Positions 1 to 6,861 of a stretch of DNA of 8,338 bases are shown piece after piece. Location: NCBI GenBank assembly GCA_014380965.1, contig JACMIV010000002.1:1-8338 (forward strand), given 5' to 3'. Below the pieces are notes generated by a model. The model was not told the DNA's origin. It ran no database searches and worked only from the letters and a program-made list of their open reading frames with translations. How positions within the stretch are numbered: position 1 is the first letter of the stretch; each line of letters opens with the position of its first letter. The position numbers were made by a program, and so were the translations under genes. Source of the DNA: Rhizobiaceae bacterium. Its GTDB lineage: Bacteria > Pseudomonadota > Alphaproteobacteria > Rhizobiales > Rhizobiaceae.

Positions 1-855
1 CGCTACCGGCGAAAGAGAGTCCACGACGCCGGGACCCGTGATGGGTTCGCCCTTGCGGGGCTCGCAGCGAATCAACCGCAAAACGCCTTCGACGAGGTCG
101 TCGATGAAGGTAAAATCCCGCTGCATGCGGCCCGCACCGTACACTTCGATCGGCTTCCCGGCCGTGATTGCCTCGGCGAACTTGAAGAGCGCCATGTCGG
201 GGCGGCCCCAGGGGCCATAGACCGTAAAGAAGCGCAGGCCCGTGGTCGGTAGGCGGAAGAGATGGCTGTAGCTGTGCGCCATCAGCTCGTTCGCCCGCTT
301 CGTTGCGGCGTAGAACTGGATCGGGTGGTCGGCGATGCGATGCTCGGAGAAGGGCATTCTCGTGTTTGCGCCATAGACGCTGGAGGTCGAGGCATAGGTG
401 AGGTGGCCGACGCCCGTGTGCCGGCAGGCTTCGAGCAGCGCGGTGAAGGCGAGGATGTTGCTCTCGACATAGGAGAACGGATCGATCAGCGAGAAGCGCA
501 CGCCTGCCTGAGCCGCGAGATGGATCACGCGGTCGAAGGGTACGCCCGAGAATACCTCGTCGACTAGGGCGCGGTCGGCGAGGTTGCCGCGCACGAAGCT
601 GTAGCGTCCGCCGCTTCGCGCCGCGGTCTCGGCGAGGAGCTCCAGCCGCGCCTCCTTCAGCGCCGGATCGTAGTAATCGTTGACGAGGTCGACGCCGACG
701 ACCTCGTCGCCGCGCTCGATGAGGCGCTTGGCGGTGTGAAAGCCGATGAAGCCGGCATTTCCGGTGACGAGGACGCGCATCGGGCGCGCATGGTGCCGCG
801 TCGCGCCCGCGACCTCGTCCCTGGAGGAGCCCTTCGTGCCGTCGAGATCGCTCAT
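1..855 (-). CDS. UDP-glucuronate 4-epimerase-like NAD-dependent epimerase (SDR family), C-terminus cut by window edge
   Basis: Extended short-chain dehydrogenase/reductase expected to invert C4 of a UDP-uronic acid (UDP-GlcA to UDP-GalA, or the N-acetylamino forms) in the cytoplasm. Numbered from an ATG at 855, it has the NAD-binding GNAGFIG at 32-38, a NDYYDP block near 59-64 typical of LpsL/CapI epimerases, [11 protein letters not shown] from 112, ASTSSVYG at 155-162, the catalytic YAATK (Tyr182, Lys186), and [15 protein letters not shown] at 208-222, a hallmark of UDP-GlcA 4-epimerases. About 285 residues are visible; roughly 75 C-terminal residues should lie beyond position 1. The 855 start overlaps the upstream dehydrogenase stop as ATGA, which suggests translational coupling. 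It adds 25 residues before the usual N-terminus, so the ATG at 780 is a real alternative, although neither start has a strong Shine-Dalgarno. The neighbouring TviB-type dehydrogenase makes UDP-GlcNAcA a possible substrate (TviC-like role). The family call is firm; the substrate is inferred. Confidence 0.9.
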   Translation of the reverse strand, partial: MSDLDGTKGSSRDEVAGATRHHARPMRVLVTGNAGFIGFHTAKRLIERGDEVVGVDLVNDYYDPALKEARLELLAETAARSGGRYSFVRGNLADRALVDEVFSGVPFDRVIHLAAQAGVRFSLIDPFSYVESNILAFTALLEACRHTGVGHLTYASTSSVYGANTRMPFSEHRIADHPIQFYAATKRANELMAHSYSHLFRLPTTGLRFFTVYGPWGRPDMALFKFAEAITAGKPIEVYGAGRMQRDFTFIDDLVEGVLRLIRCEPRKGEPITGPGVVDSLSPVA

Positions 856-2147
856 AGCCGTCCATCCGCAGTGCCGAGAGGAAGCATCGCCTTGACGTCG
901 AAGAGGACCCCGTCGTCGGCAAGGAGCGCCCGGATGCCCTCGGTCCCCATCGCGCGGAAGGCGTCGTGGGCGACCGCAATCACCACGGCGTCGCAGCTCC
1001 CCGGCTCGGGCAGGCCGGAAAGTGCGTCGAGGCCGTACACGTCCGTCGCCTCGTCCGGATCGATCAAGGGATCGTAGACGTCCACCGTCGCGTGAAACGC
1101 CTCCAGCGCCCGGATCGTGTCGACGACGCGGGAATTTCGAAGGTCTCGGCAGTTCTCCTTGAAGGCAAGGCCGAGGACGAGGATGCGCGCGCCTGCGACG
1201 GCGATCCCCTTCTTCAGCATGAGCTTGACGACTCGGTCCGCGACATGGGCGCCGACGCCGTCGTTGATGCGTCGCCCGGCGAGGATCACGGCCGGGTGAT
1301 AGCCGACCTGCTGCGCCTTGTGCGTGAGGTAGTAGGGATCGACGCCGATGCAGTGTCCGCCGACGAGGCCGGGCCGGAAACGCAGGAAGTTCCACTTCGT
1401 CTCGGCCGCCTCCAGAACCTCGATCGTGTCGATGCCCAGCCGCTCGAAGATCAGCGAGAGCTCGTTCATGAGCGCGATGTTGAGGTCGCGCTGCGTGTTC
1501 TCGATCACCTTCGCCGCCTCGGCGACTTTGATGCTCGACGCCTTGTGGGTGCCCGCGGTGACGATCCGGCGGTAGAGGCCGTCGATCGCCTCGGCCGCTT
1601 CCGGGGTCGATCCGCTGGTCACCTTCACGATGTCGGGAAGCCCGTGATCGCGGTCGCCGGGATTGATGCGCTCGGGACTGTAGCCGCAGACGAAGTCGGC
1701 GTTGAAGACGAGCCCCGAGACGCGTTCGAGAATGGGAACGCAGATCTCCTCGGTACAGCCGGGAAAGACGGTGCTCTCGAAGACGACCGCCGCCCCTCGG
1801 TCCATCACGGAGCCGACGAGCTCGCAGGCGGCCGTAAGGGGCCGGAGGTCGGGAACCCGTGCGCTGTCGACGGGCGTCGGAACGGAGACGACGAACACCT
1901 CGCAGCCGGCGACGTCTTCGCGCGCCGACGAGAAGGAGAGGGAGGTCGCGGCGCGAAGCACTTGCGCCGGCACCTCTCCGGACGCGTCGCGGCCGTCTGC
2001 AAGCGCGGCGATGCGGCGCGTGTCGATGTCGAAGCCGACGACGGCGTGGTGCCGCGCGAATTCCACCGCGAGCGGCAGGCCGACATAGCCGAGGCCGATG
2101 ACGGCGATCCGGGAGTGACTGAAATCCAAGTCTGCGGTTTTCCTCAT
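852..2147 (-). CDS. Nucleotide-sugar 6-dehydrogenase, TviB/WbpA type (likely UDP-GlcNAc or UDP-GalNAc dehydrogenase)
   Basis: UDP-sugar 6-dehydrogenase that oxidises the C6 alcohol to a carboxylate with two NAD+, giving a UDP-HexNAc uronic acid for surface polysaccharide. From the ATG at 2147 it is 431 residues, normal for the family. Visible motifs are the Rossmann GLGYVG (18-23), SVPTP (88-92), FESTVFPG (123-130), [12 protein letters not shown] (154-165), [15 protein letters not shown] (212-226) with the conserved Lys213 and Asn217, [12 protein letters not shown] (263-274) with catalytic Cys266, and [14 protein letters not shown] (326-339) in the UDP-binding C-terminal domain. SPERINPGD and [15 protein letters not shown] match the Vi-antigen TviB/WbpA/WbpO group better than UDP-glucose dehydrogenases. 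In KENCRDLRN an Arg sits where I recall Pro. An in-frame TTG at 2180 adds 11 residues and has AGAGA 8 nt upstream, so it cannot be excluded; the ATG puts the Rossmann strand at the usual distance. It is first in the minus-strand operon and overlaps the epimerase by 4 bases. Confidence 0.93.
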   Translation of the reverse strand: MRKTADLDFSHSRIAVIGLGYVGLPLAVEFARHHAVVGFDIDTRRIAALADGRDASGEVPAQVLRAATSLSFSSAREDVAGCEVFVVSVPTPVDSARVPDLRPLTAACELVGSVMDRGAAVVFESTVFPGCTEEICVPILERVSGLVFNADFVCGYSPERINPGDRDHGLPDIVKVTSGSTPEAAEAIDGLYRRIVTAGTHKASSIKVAEAAKVIENTQRDLNIALMNELSLIFERLGIDTIEVLEAAETKWNFLRFRPGLVGGHCIGVDPYYLTHKAQQVGYHPAVILAGRRINDGVGAHVADRVVKLMLKKGIAVAGARILVLGLAFKENCRDLRNSRVVDTIRALEAFHATVDVYDPLIDPDEATDVYGLDALSGLPEPGSCDAVVIAVAHDAFRAMGTEGIRALLADDGVLFDVKAMLPLGTADGRL

Positions 2148-2193
2148 GGCCGGACCGGCGAGCGACCCCGTGCCGCGCAAACGTATCGTCTCT

Positions 2194-2209
2194 GTTCCCT
2201 CAGGGTAAC
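2194..2209. repeat. Compact imperfect dyad, possible operator
   Basis: GTT-CCCT-C-AGGG-T-AAC reads nearly the same on both strands, with one unpaired T. It lies 9-25 bp downstream of the minus-strand TTGACA box, over the expected -10 and start-site region of the dehydrogenase operon. The position suits a repressor site, but no known operator consensus was recognised. Confidence 0.2.
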
Positions 2210-2218
2210 GGAAGACAG

Positions 2219-2224
2219 TGTCAA
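2219..2224 (-). promoter_or_regulatory. Candidate -35 box (TTGACA) facing the dehydrogenase operon
   Basis: On the minus strand, positions 2224 down to 2219 read TTGACA, a perfect sigma-70 -35 hexamer, 72 bp upstream of the dehydrogenase ATG at 2147. At 17-18 bp spacing the -10 position reads GAGGGA or AGGGAA, which is poor, so the call rests on one box only. The dyad at 2194-2209 covers the expected -10, where a bound regulator could act. Confidence 0.22.
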
Positions 2225-2310
2225 GTTGCCCCTTCGGATACGGCGATTTGGGTCCGCCAGTCGTCTGGAGCGCAAAGGCGGTTTTAGCGCTCGCGCGGCT
2301 GGGTCACCCT

Positions 2311-2331
2311 CCGACGGTCACGCCCCGTCGG
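2311..2331. repeat. Perfect 7-bp inverted repeat with 7-nt loop
   Basis: CCGACGG at 2311-2317 and CCGTCGG at 2325-2331 are exact reverse complements around the loop TCACGCC. No T-tract follows on either strand, so an intrinsic terminator is unlikely. A direct repeat of GGTCAC (2302-2307, 2316-2321) runs into the left arm and loop. It may be a regulator site or an RNA hairpin in a long leader; in DNA this GC-rich, short dyads also arise by chance. Confidence 0.35.
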
Positions 2332-2482
2332 CAGAGCGCCACAATAATTGACCGTGCCTCGCCGGCGCCCGAGGCTTGCTTATGGTGCCAAACAGTTTAG
2401 CGCATCGCAAAAGCCGCAAGGGCTCCCGTCTGGACGGCGCAGCGCGTCACTCGCCACCGACGTCAGGCCGGATGCTTCGGCG

Positions 2483-2503
2483 CCGGACGGAGCGCTGGTC
2501 CGG
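2483..2503 (+). repeat. Inverted repeat immediately upstream of the aminotransferase ribosome-binding site
   Basis: CCGGAC (2483-2488) and GTCCGG (2498-2503) are perfect reverse complements around a 9-nt loop that contains the palindrome AGCGCT. The hairpin ends 8 nt before the Shine-Dalgarno GGAAAGG at 2512-2518. If transcribed, it would fold at the edge of the ribosome-binding region and could affect translation or message stability. Confidence 0.3.
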
Positions 2504-2526
2504 AATGTTTCGGAAAGGTCTCTTCC

Positions 2527-3729
2527 ATGTCGATGTCATCCGCCGAACCGACGGCCCGGCCCATTCCCTTCATCGATCTGGGGGCACAGCGGGACCGTAT
2601 CCGCGACAGGATCGACTCCGCGATCGCGCGTGTCCTCGACCACGGCGCCTTCATCATGGGACCGGAGATCGCCGAACTCGAGCGCCGGCTTTCGGCCTTC
2701 GGCGGGACGAAGCACACGCTCTCCTGCGCCTCCGGCACTGACGCGCTGGCCCTGCCTTTGATGGCTTGGGGCATCCGCCCGGGCGATGCGGTGTTCTGCC
2801 CGAGCTTCACCTTCGCCGCGACGGCCGAAGTCGTCGCCTGGCTCGGGGCGACCCCGGTCTTCGTCGACGTCGACGAGGCCACCTTCAACATCGATCCGGA
2901 CAGTCTTCGCGCCGCGATCCTGGAGACGCAGGCTGCTGGGCTTCTCGTTCCGAAGGTCGTCATCGCCGTCGATCTCTTCGGGCAGTCGGCCGACTATCCT
3001 GCTCTGCGCGCGCTGTGCGACAGTTTCGGGCTCAAACTGATCTCCGATGCCGCGCAGGGCTTCGGATCGACCCTTCATGCCAAGATGAGCAGCGCCTACG
3101 CCGACGTCGTGGCGACGAGCTTCTTTCCGGCCAAACCGCTGGGCTGCTACGGCGATGGCGGCGCGATCCAGACGGACGACGACGCGCTTCACGCGATCAT
3201 GGATTCGTTGCGGATCCACGGCAAGGGCGAGGATCGCTACGACAACGTGCGGATCGGCATGAACGCGCGCATGGACACGATCCAGGCTGCAATCCTCTTG
3301 GAGAAGCTCACGATCTTTCCGGCCGAGATCGAAGCGCGCAATGTCGTGGCGGAACGCTATCGTGAGGGCCTTGCCGGCGTGGCGACGCCGCAGACGATTG
3401 CAAGCGGCGCGGTGTCGACCTGGGCACAATACACTATCCGCGTCCCGCCCGAGCAACGCGATGCGCTGGTGGCGGCACTGAAGGACGAGGGGGTTCCGAC
3501 CGCCATCTACTACCCGAAGCCGCTGCACCGGCAGACTGCCTACCGGCATTTCCCGCTCGCCGGCAACGGTCTCCCGGTCTCGGACCTTCTGGCCGCGGAG
3601 GTGATCAGCCTGCCGATGCACCCCTATCTCGAACCGGAGACGCAGGACCGCATCATCGCGGCCGTCGTCTCCTGTCTTGCGCGGCTGAACGGTTCGCCGG
3701 CCGCGCATGCGCTGCAACCAGCCCCCTGA
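2527..3729 (+). CDS. DegT/DnrJ/EryC1/StrS PLP aminotransferase, WbpE-like (UDP-3-keto-sugar 3-aminotransferase)
   Basis: PLP-dependent, fold-type I aminotransferase expected to move an amino group, usually from glutamate, to the C3 ketone of a UDP-3-keto-HexNAc or its uronic acid. It has 400 residues; the WbpE family is about 360-390. Visible features are the N-terminal IPFIDLGAQRDRI (13-25), IMGPEIAELE (43-52), SGTDAL (69-74), SFTFAATAE (93-101), the PLP-binding ISDAAQ with Asp174, the Schiff-base lysine Lys203 in SFFPAKPLGCYGDGGA (198-213), then MNARMDTIQAAIL and the C-terminal SLPMHPYLE. SFFPxKPLGCYGDGGA and the GVPTAxxYPxPL block match what I recall of Pseudomonas WbpE. The ATG at 2527 has GGAAAGG at 2512-2518, 8 nt upstream, a better distance than for the second ATG at 2533. 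The partner dehydrogenase follows after 77 bp on the same strand. Whether the acceptor is UDP-3-keto-GlcNAcA (WbpE) or UDP-3-keto-GlcNAc (GnnB) cannot be read from the sequence. Confidence 0.93.
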   Translation: MSMSSAEPTARPIPFIDLGAQRDRIRDRIDSAIARVLDHGAFIMGPEIAELERRLSAFGGTKHTLSCASGTDALALPLMAWGIRPGDAVFCPSFTFAATAEVVAWLGATPVFVDVDEATFNIDPDSLRAAILETQAAGLLVPKVVIAVDLFGQSADYPALRALCDSFGLKLISDAAQGFGSTLHAKMSSAYADVVATSFFPAKPLGCYGDGGAIQTDDDALHAIMDSLRIHGKGEDRYDNVRIGMNARMDTIQAAILLEKLTIFPAEIEARNVVAERYREGLAGVATPQTIASGAVSTWAQYTIRVPPEQRDALVAALKDEGVPTAIYYPKPLHRQTAYRHFPLAGNGLPVSDLLAAEVISLPMHPYLEPETQDRIIAAVVSCLARLNGSPAAHALQPAP

Positions 3730-3806
3730 GCTCAAGATGTATGGTTCATCCTTCACATGAGTGCAGGCCCGGCATCGGCTTCCCATCAACGACATAAGGC
3801 CAGACC

Positions 3807-4739
3807 TTGAATCAGAAGCTCAGGATCGGCGTCGTCGGCTGCGGCTCCATGGGCGCGAACCACGCGCGCATCGCACGAGATCTTCCGGGCGCCTCGCTCG
3901 TCGGCGTCGTCGACCATCATGCCGAGAAGAGCGCGGCGGTGGCCGAGCGTTCGGGTACTGCGGCCTTCGAGACCGTGGACGCGCTGCTCGATGCCGGGAT
4001 CGACGCCGCCATCGTCGCGACGCCGACCATCCACCATCACGCCGTCGCGTCACGGCTCCTGAACGCGGGCGTTCACGTGCTTCTGGAGAAGCCGATCGCC
4101 AGCACGGTAGAAGAGGCTCGCGACCTCGTCGAGACGGCGGAGCGCTGCGCCCGGCGCCTCGCGATCGGCCATGTCGAGCGCTACAATCCGGCTGTCATGG
4201 CGCTGAAGCAGGCGGTCAAGGGCAAAGACATCCGGCAGATTTCCATCGTGCGGGCGGGACCTTTCCCGGCCCGAATCGGCGATGTCGGCATCGTCCTCGA
4301 CCTTGGTGTCCACGACATCGATCTGGTACGCTGGCTGGCGGAAGCCGAGATCGCCAAGACCGCATCCCTGACCGCGCGCACGCTCGGGGCCCACGAGGAC
4401 CAGGCCTTCCTGCAATTCAGGATGACGACGGGCGCGCTCGCGGCGATCGGCACCAACTGGCTGACCCCGTTTCGTCGCCGGACCCTGGAAATCGCGACGA
4501 CGGACCGTTTCTACGTCTGCGACATGCTGCTGCGCACGCTCGTCGAGCATTTCGACTACGGAACCGACGGCAGTTTCCGACAGCGGCCGCTCTTCGTGGC
4601 GCAGAGCGAGCCCTTGCGATCGGAACAGCTCGCCTTCCTCGCCGCGATTCGCGGGGAGGGGGAGGCTATCGTTTCGGGACAAGACGGTCTGCGCAGCCTC
4701 GAGGTCGCGCTCGGCTGTCTCGGGGGCGCGCCGATGTGA
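3807..4739 (+). CDS. Gfo/Idh/MocA oxidoreductase, probable UDP-GlcNAc or UDP-GlcNAcA 3-dehydrogenase (WbpB/GnnA-like)
   Basis: NAD(P)-dependent sugar dehydrogenase expected to oxidise C3 of a UDP-amino sugar, making the ketone used by the adjacent aminotransferase. It has 310 residues, normal for the family. Visible features are the Rossmann GVVGCGSMG (8-16) with NHARI following, ATPTIHHH (71-78), the family EKP motif (Glu94-Lys95-Pro96), GHVERYNPAV (121-130), GPFPARIGDVG (151-161), and DLGVHDIDLVRWL (165-177) carrying the conserved His169. ERYNPAV, GPFPxRI and DLxVHDID together recall the UDP-GlcNAc 3-dehydrogenase (GnnA and archaeal) branch, although WbpB remains possible. The start is TTG: TAAGG at 3795-3799 lies 7 nt upstream, it places the Rossmann strand 4-5 residues in, and the next in-frame ATG (codon 15) falls inside the glycine motif. 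It probably shares a transcript with the aminotransferase, 77 bp upstream. Family and pairing are firm; the exact substrate is inferred. Confidence 0.9.
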   Translation: MNQKLRIGVVGCGSMGANHARIARDLPGASLVGVVDHHAEKSAAVAERSGTAAFETVDALLDAGIDAAIVATPTIHHHAVASRLLNAGVHVLLEKPIASTVEEARDLVETAERCARRLAIGHVERYNPAVMALKQAVKGKDIRQISIVRAGPFPARIGDVGIVLDLGVHDIDLVRWLAEAEIAKTASLTARTLGAHEDQAFLQFRMTTGALAAIGTNWLTPFRRRTLEIATTDRFYVCDMLLRTLVEHFDYGTDGSFRQRPLFVAQSEPLRSEQLAFLAAIRGEGEAIVSGQDGLRSLEVALGCLGGAPM

Positions 4740-4952
4740 CGACTGCGCGACAGTGGCCGGCGCGACTTCCGCAGAGTTACAGGCAAGAGATGCTGCAGTG
4801 CATGTTTCTCGAGGGTGGACACGCGCTTACCTTGATTCGCCGCTCTTCGGCGCGCCGTCTTGTGAGCGGGCGAGTGCTTCGATAAATGTCAATGACGGGC
4901 GGCTGCCGCGAGGCGCGGAAATCTTTCACGCAGAGCTGCCTTGGGTTGTCAG
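4740..4952. other. Spacer of 213 bp without a supported gene
   Basis: No coding signal is convincing here. A 67-codon frame from a GTG at 4753 ends in an ATGA overlap with the next gene, but only about half its third positions are G/C, well below the neighbours, and it has no recognisable motif. A 5-bp GC hairpin (CGCCG/CGGCG, 4838-4852) lacks a T-tract. A weak promoter-like pair, TTGTGA at 4860-4865 and GATAAA at 4881-4886, has a 15-bp spacer and could serve the LysM gene; it is too weak to call separately. Confidence 0.4.
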
Positions 4953-6857
4953 ATGAAGCGTAAAGCCACCGGCGTCATTGTCTTTTGCCTGCTCCTGCTC
5001 GGCGCGATCGTCGCTGGCTATTGGGACATGCTGAACGCCGAGAAGCTGAGAGTCGTGAGGGATCGAACCTCGGACGCCGTGGGCGAAATCGCGGCGATCG
5101 TCCGGCCCGACAGGAGCGGACGCCCATCAGACGGGGCCGCCGACCCTGCATCGCCAGCCGCGCCGGATGTCTCGACCCCTTCTCCCGCAGCGTTACCGCC
5201 AGCGGGCGGCGAGCAGCCGGAGGCCGGGGAGCTGGAACCGCCGACCTTCGATATCCTGCGCGTCGAGCCGGATGGCTCCGCCCTCGTCGCTGGCCGCGCA
5301 CCCGCCGGCGCGACGATCACCCTCTACGATGGGGAGAAGCCTGTCGCGAAAGAAAGCGCCAGCGGCGATGGCGAGTTCGTGATCGTGCTCGACCCCCCGC
5401 TGCCGGTCGGCGATCACGCTCTTCGCATCGGCGTCGAACTGCCCGACGGGCGGCTCATGACATCGGCGGAGACCGCCATCGTCAGCATTCCCGAGGCGGG
5501 CCGGGAGAAGGAGCTGCTTGCGATCGTCGAGGCGCCGGATCGAGGTTCGCGTCTCATCAGCGTGCCCAGCACCAGAACGGCGGCGCCTGATGGAGCGGTC
5601 CCGAACGACACGGAGGAGGCAACGGACGGCGATCTCCTGTTGCCTTCTCCCGCACCCGGCGAAAACCCCTCCGACAAGGGTCTCGGCGGGACTCCCGGCG
5701 CCGGATCGCTCCTCGCGCCGCTGGTAAATCCAGTCGACAAAGGAGTCGCTGCCGTTTCGTCGCAGGCTGCGCCCGTCGAGCCCCCGGCGTCTGCGCCCCC
5801 CTCCTCGACCGCTGCCGCGCCTGCAACGGACCGGCCCGCGAACTTCGCGGTCGAAGCGGTGGAGATCGAGGACGACAGAATCTTCGTCGCTGGACGGGCA
5901 CCGGAGGACGCTTCGGTCCGCGTCTATGTCGACGACGACTTCCTTGGCGAGGGGAAGAGCGTGCGCGGTGATCGCTTTCTCGTGACGGCCCGGCGGTCGC
6001 TGGCGCCGGGCGGTCATAGCGTCCGCGCCGACGCACTCGGCCGGACGGGTGAGGTGTTCGCCCGCGTCGAGGTGCCGTTCGCCAAACCCGAAGGCCGCTC
6101 GATGTCGGCCATCGCGGCTCCGCCCGTGGACATGGCACCGCCCGCGGGCAACCCGAATTCGCAGACACAGGGGAGCAGCGGACCTTTGCGGAGCGGCGTG
6201 CCGATGGACCCGGGCTCCGGCGAGCGAGTTGGCGACAACGTCGAAGCCGCAGCAGCACCGGCAGCAAATACCGCCACAACTCCGCCGGAAGAGCCACCGC
6301 TGCCAGGTCTCGTAGACACGGCGGCCGTTTCCGGGCGCCCCCCGACGAACGGGCAGGATGCGTCGCCGCCGGATGGTCCTGCCGAAGGACCTGCTCGGAG
6401 TGCCGACCCGGACGCGCCGGCAGAATCCATGACGGCGGCTGTCGGGCAAACGACGGATCGCCCCACGGAGCAAAGTGTGGAGCCGGAAACCCGAACGGCC
6501 TCCGCCGCTGACCCCGCGCTTGTTCCGGAGTCGATGCAGACGACGGACGAGCCCGTGCAGACCGATCCAGTTTTTGCCCCGTTCAAGGCGGCAGCGCCGA
6601 ACGTGGACGCCGTCCCGACCACGCGCCAGCCGCCGCTTGAAGCCGCCGCCAGCCGGGTGATCATCCGACGCGGGGACACGCTCTGGCGGATCTCGCGCGA
6701 AACCTACGGGCTCGGCCGCCGGTTCACGGTGATCTATCTCGCCAATGGCGATCAGATCCGCGACCCCGACCGCATCTATCCCGGCCAAGTCTTCCGCGTT
6801 CCCGACGACGGCGACGCCGAGGCGAAGGCCCGCGGCGGTGTCGCCAGCGGCGGGTGA
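4953..6857 (+). CDS. Membrane-anchored proline-rich LysM protein with two beta-sandwich-like repeats
   Basis: Predicted inner-membrane protein whose C-terminus would bind peptidoglycan in the periplasm. From the ATG at 4953 it has 634 residues. Residues 1-5 are basic (MKRKA), followed by one hydrophobic segment at about 7-24 (VIVFCLLLL region), read as an uncleaved signal anchor. A Pro/Ala/Ser-rich linker follows. Two similar domains of about 80 residues come next (about 99-180 and 298-378), each starting FxxxxVE and sharing VAGRAP, a VG/GG-DHA/GHS turn and a final beta-rich stretch. They resemble Ig-like or bacterial surface modules. A long disordered acidic linker of about 190 residues leads to a canonical LysM domain at about 568-617 (IIRRGDTLWRIS, YLANGDQIRDPDRIYPGQVFRVP). 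A TTG at 4941 would add four residues; the ATG is preferred because the anchor then starts normally, though its Shine-Dalgarno is weak. The precise role is unknown. It lies 110 bp upstream of the exporter gene. Confidence 0.9.
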   Translation: MKRKATGVIVFCLLLLGAIVAGYWDMLNAEKLRVVRDRTSDAVGEIAAIVRPDRSGRPSDGAADPASPAAPDVSTPSPAALPPAGGEQPEAGELEPPTFDILRVEPDGSALVAGRAPAGATITLYDGEKPVAKESASGDGEFVIVLDPPLPVGDHALRIGVELPDGRLMTSAETAIVSIPEAGREKELLAIVEAPDRGSRLISVPSTRTAAPDGAVPNDTEEATDGDLLLPSPAPGENPSDKGLGGTPGAGSLLAPLVNPVDKGVAAVSSQAAPVEPPASAPPSSTAAAPATDRPANFAVEAVEIEDDRIFVAGRAPEDASVRVYVDDDFLGEGKSVRGDRFLVTARRSLAPGGHSVRADALGRTGEVFARVEVPFAKPEGRSMSAIAAPPVDMAPPAGNPNSQTQGSSGPLRSGVPMDPGSGERVGDNVEAAAAPAANTATTPPEEPPLPGLVDTAAVSGRPPTNGQDASPPDGPAEGPARSADPDAPAESMTAAVGQTTDRPTEQSVEPETRTASAADPALVPESMQTTDEPVQTDPVFAPFKAAAPNVDAVPTTRQPPLEAAASRVIIRRGDTLWRISRETYGLGRRFTVIYLANGDQIRDPDRIYPGQVFRVPDDGDAEAKARGGVASGG

Positions 6858-6861
6858 GGCG

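Larger units (their letters stand above)
2148..2526. promoter_or_regulatory. Divergent intergenic control region between the dehydrogenase and aminotransferase genes
   Basis: This 379-bp stretch lies between the two divergent sugar genes and holds no convincing gene. Reading frames that cross it are short or are tails of shadow frames, and it is richer in A/T patches than its flanks. It contains a TTGACA box facing left (2219-2224), a compact dyad at 2194-2209, a 7-bp inverted repeat at 2311-2331, two copies of GGTCAC (2302-2307 and 2316-2321) and a 6-bp inverted repeat at 2483-2503 just before the aminotransferase ribosome-binding site. I found no convincing sigma-70 promoter pair facing right; TTGACC at 2348-2353 has no matching -10 at 16-18 bp. 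That both operons are controlled from here is inferred from the gene layout. Confidence 0.5.

Noticed and set aside
262..567. A 101-codon plus-strand frame opposite the epimerase
   Set aside because: It lies antisense to the epimerase's conserved YAATK and VYG motifs and has no independent support.
2194..2224. An EcfG-type promoter (GGAAC...CGTT) on the minus strand
   Set aside because: GGAAC and CGTT are both present, but the gap between them is about 10 nt rather than the 16-17 nt expected.
966..2351. A 461-codon open frame on the plus strand opposite the TviB-type dehydrogenase
   Set aside because: It is antisense to a gene with complete catalytic motifs. Its product is Arg/Asp/Gly-rich with no domain, as expected for a shadow frame in GC-rich DNA.
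2348..2353. TTGACC as a -35 box for the aminotransferase operon
   Set aside because: No TATAAT-like hexamer lies 16-18 bp downstream; the nearest AT-rich hexamers are more than 20 bp away.
2536..3795. A 419-codon open frame on the minus strand opposite the aminotransferase
   Set aside because: It is a shadow of a well-supported gene, has Arg/Asp-rich composition, no motifs and no ribosome-binding context.
4838..4852. A GC hairpin (CGCCG/CGGCG) as terminator of the aminotransferase-dehydrogenase operon
   Set aside because: The stem is only 5 bp, lies about 100 bp past the stop codon and has no T-tract on either strand.
4753..4956. A 67-codon GTG frame ending in an ATGA overlap with the LysM start
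   Set aside because: The overlap is tempting, but third-position G/C is only about half, unlike the neighbouring genes, and there is no ribosome-binding site or motif. It is treated as spacer.
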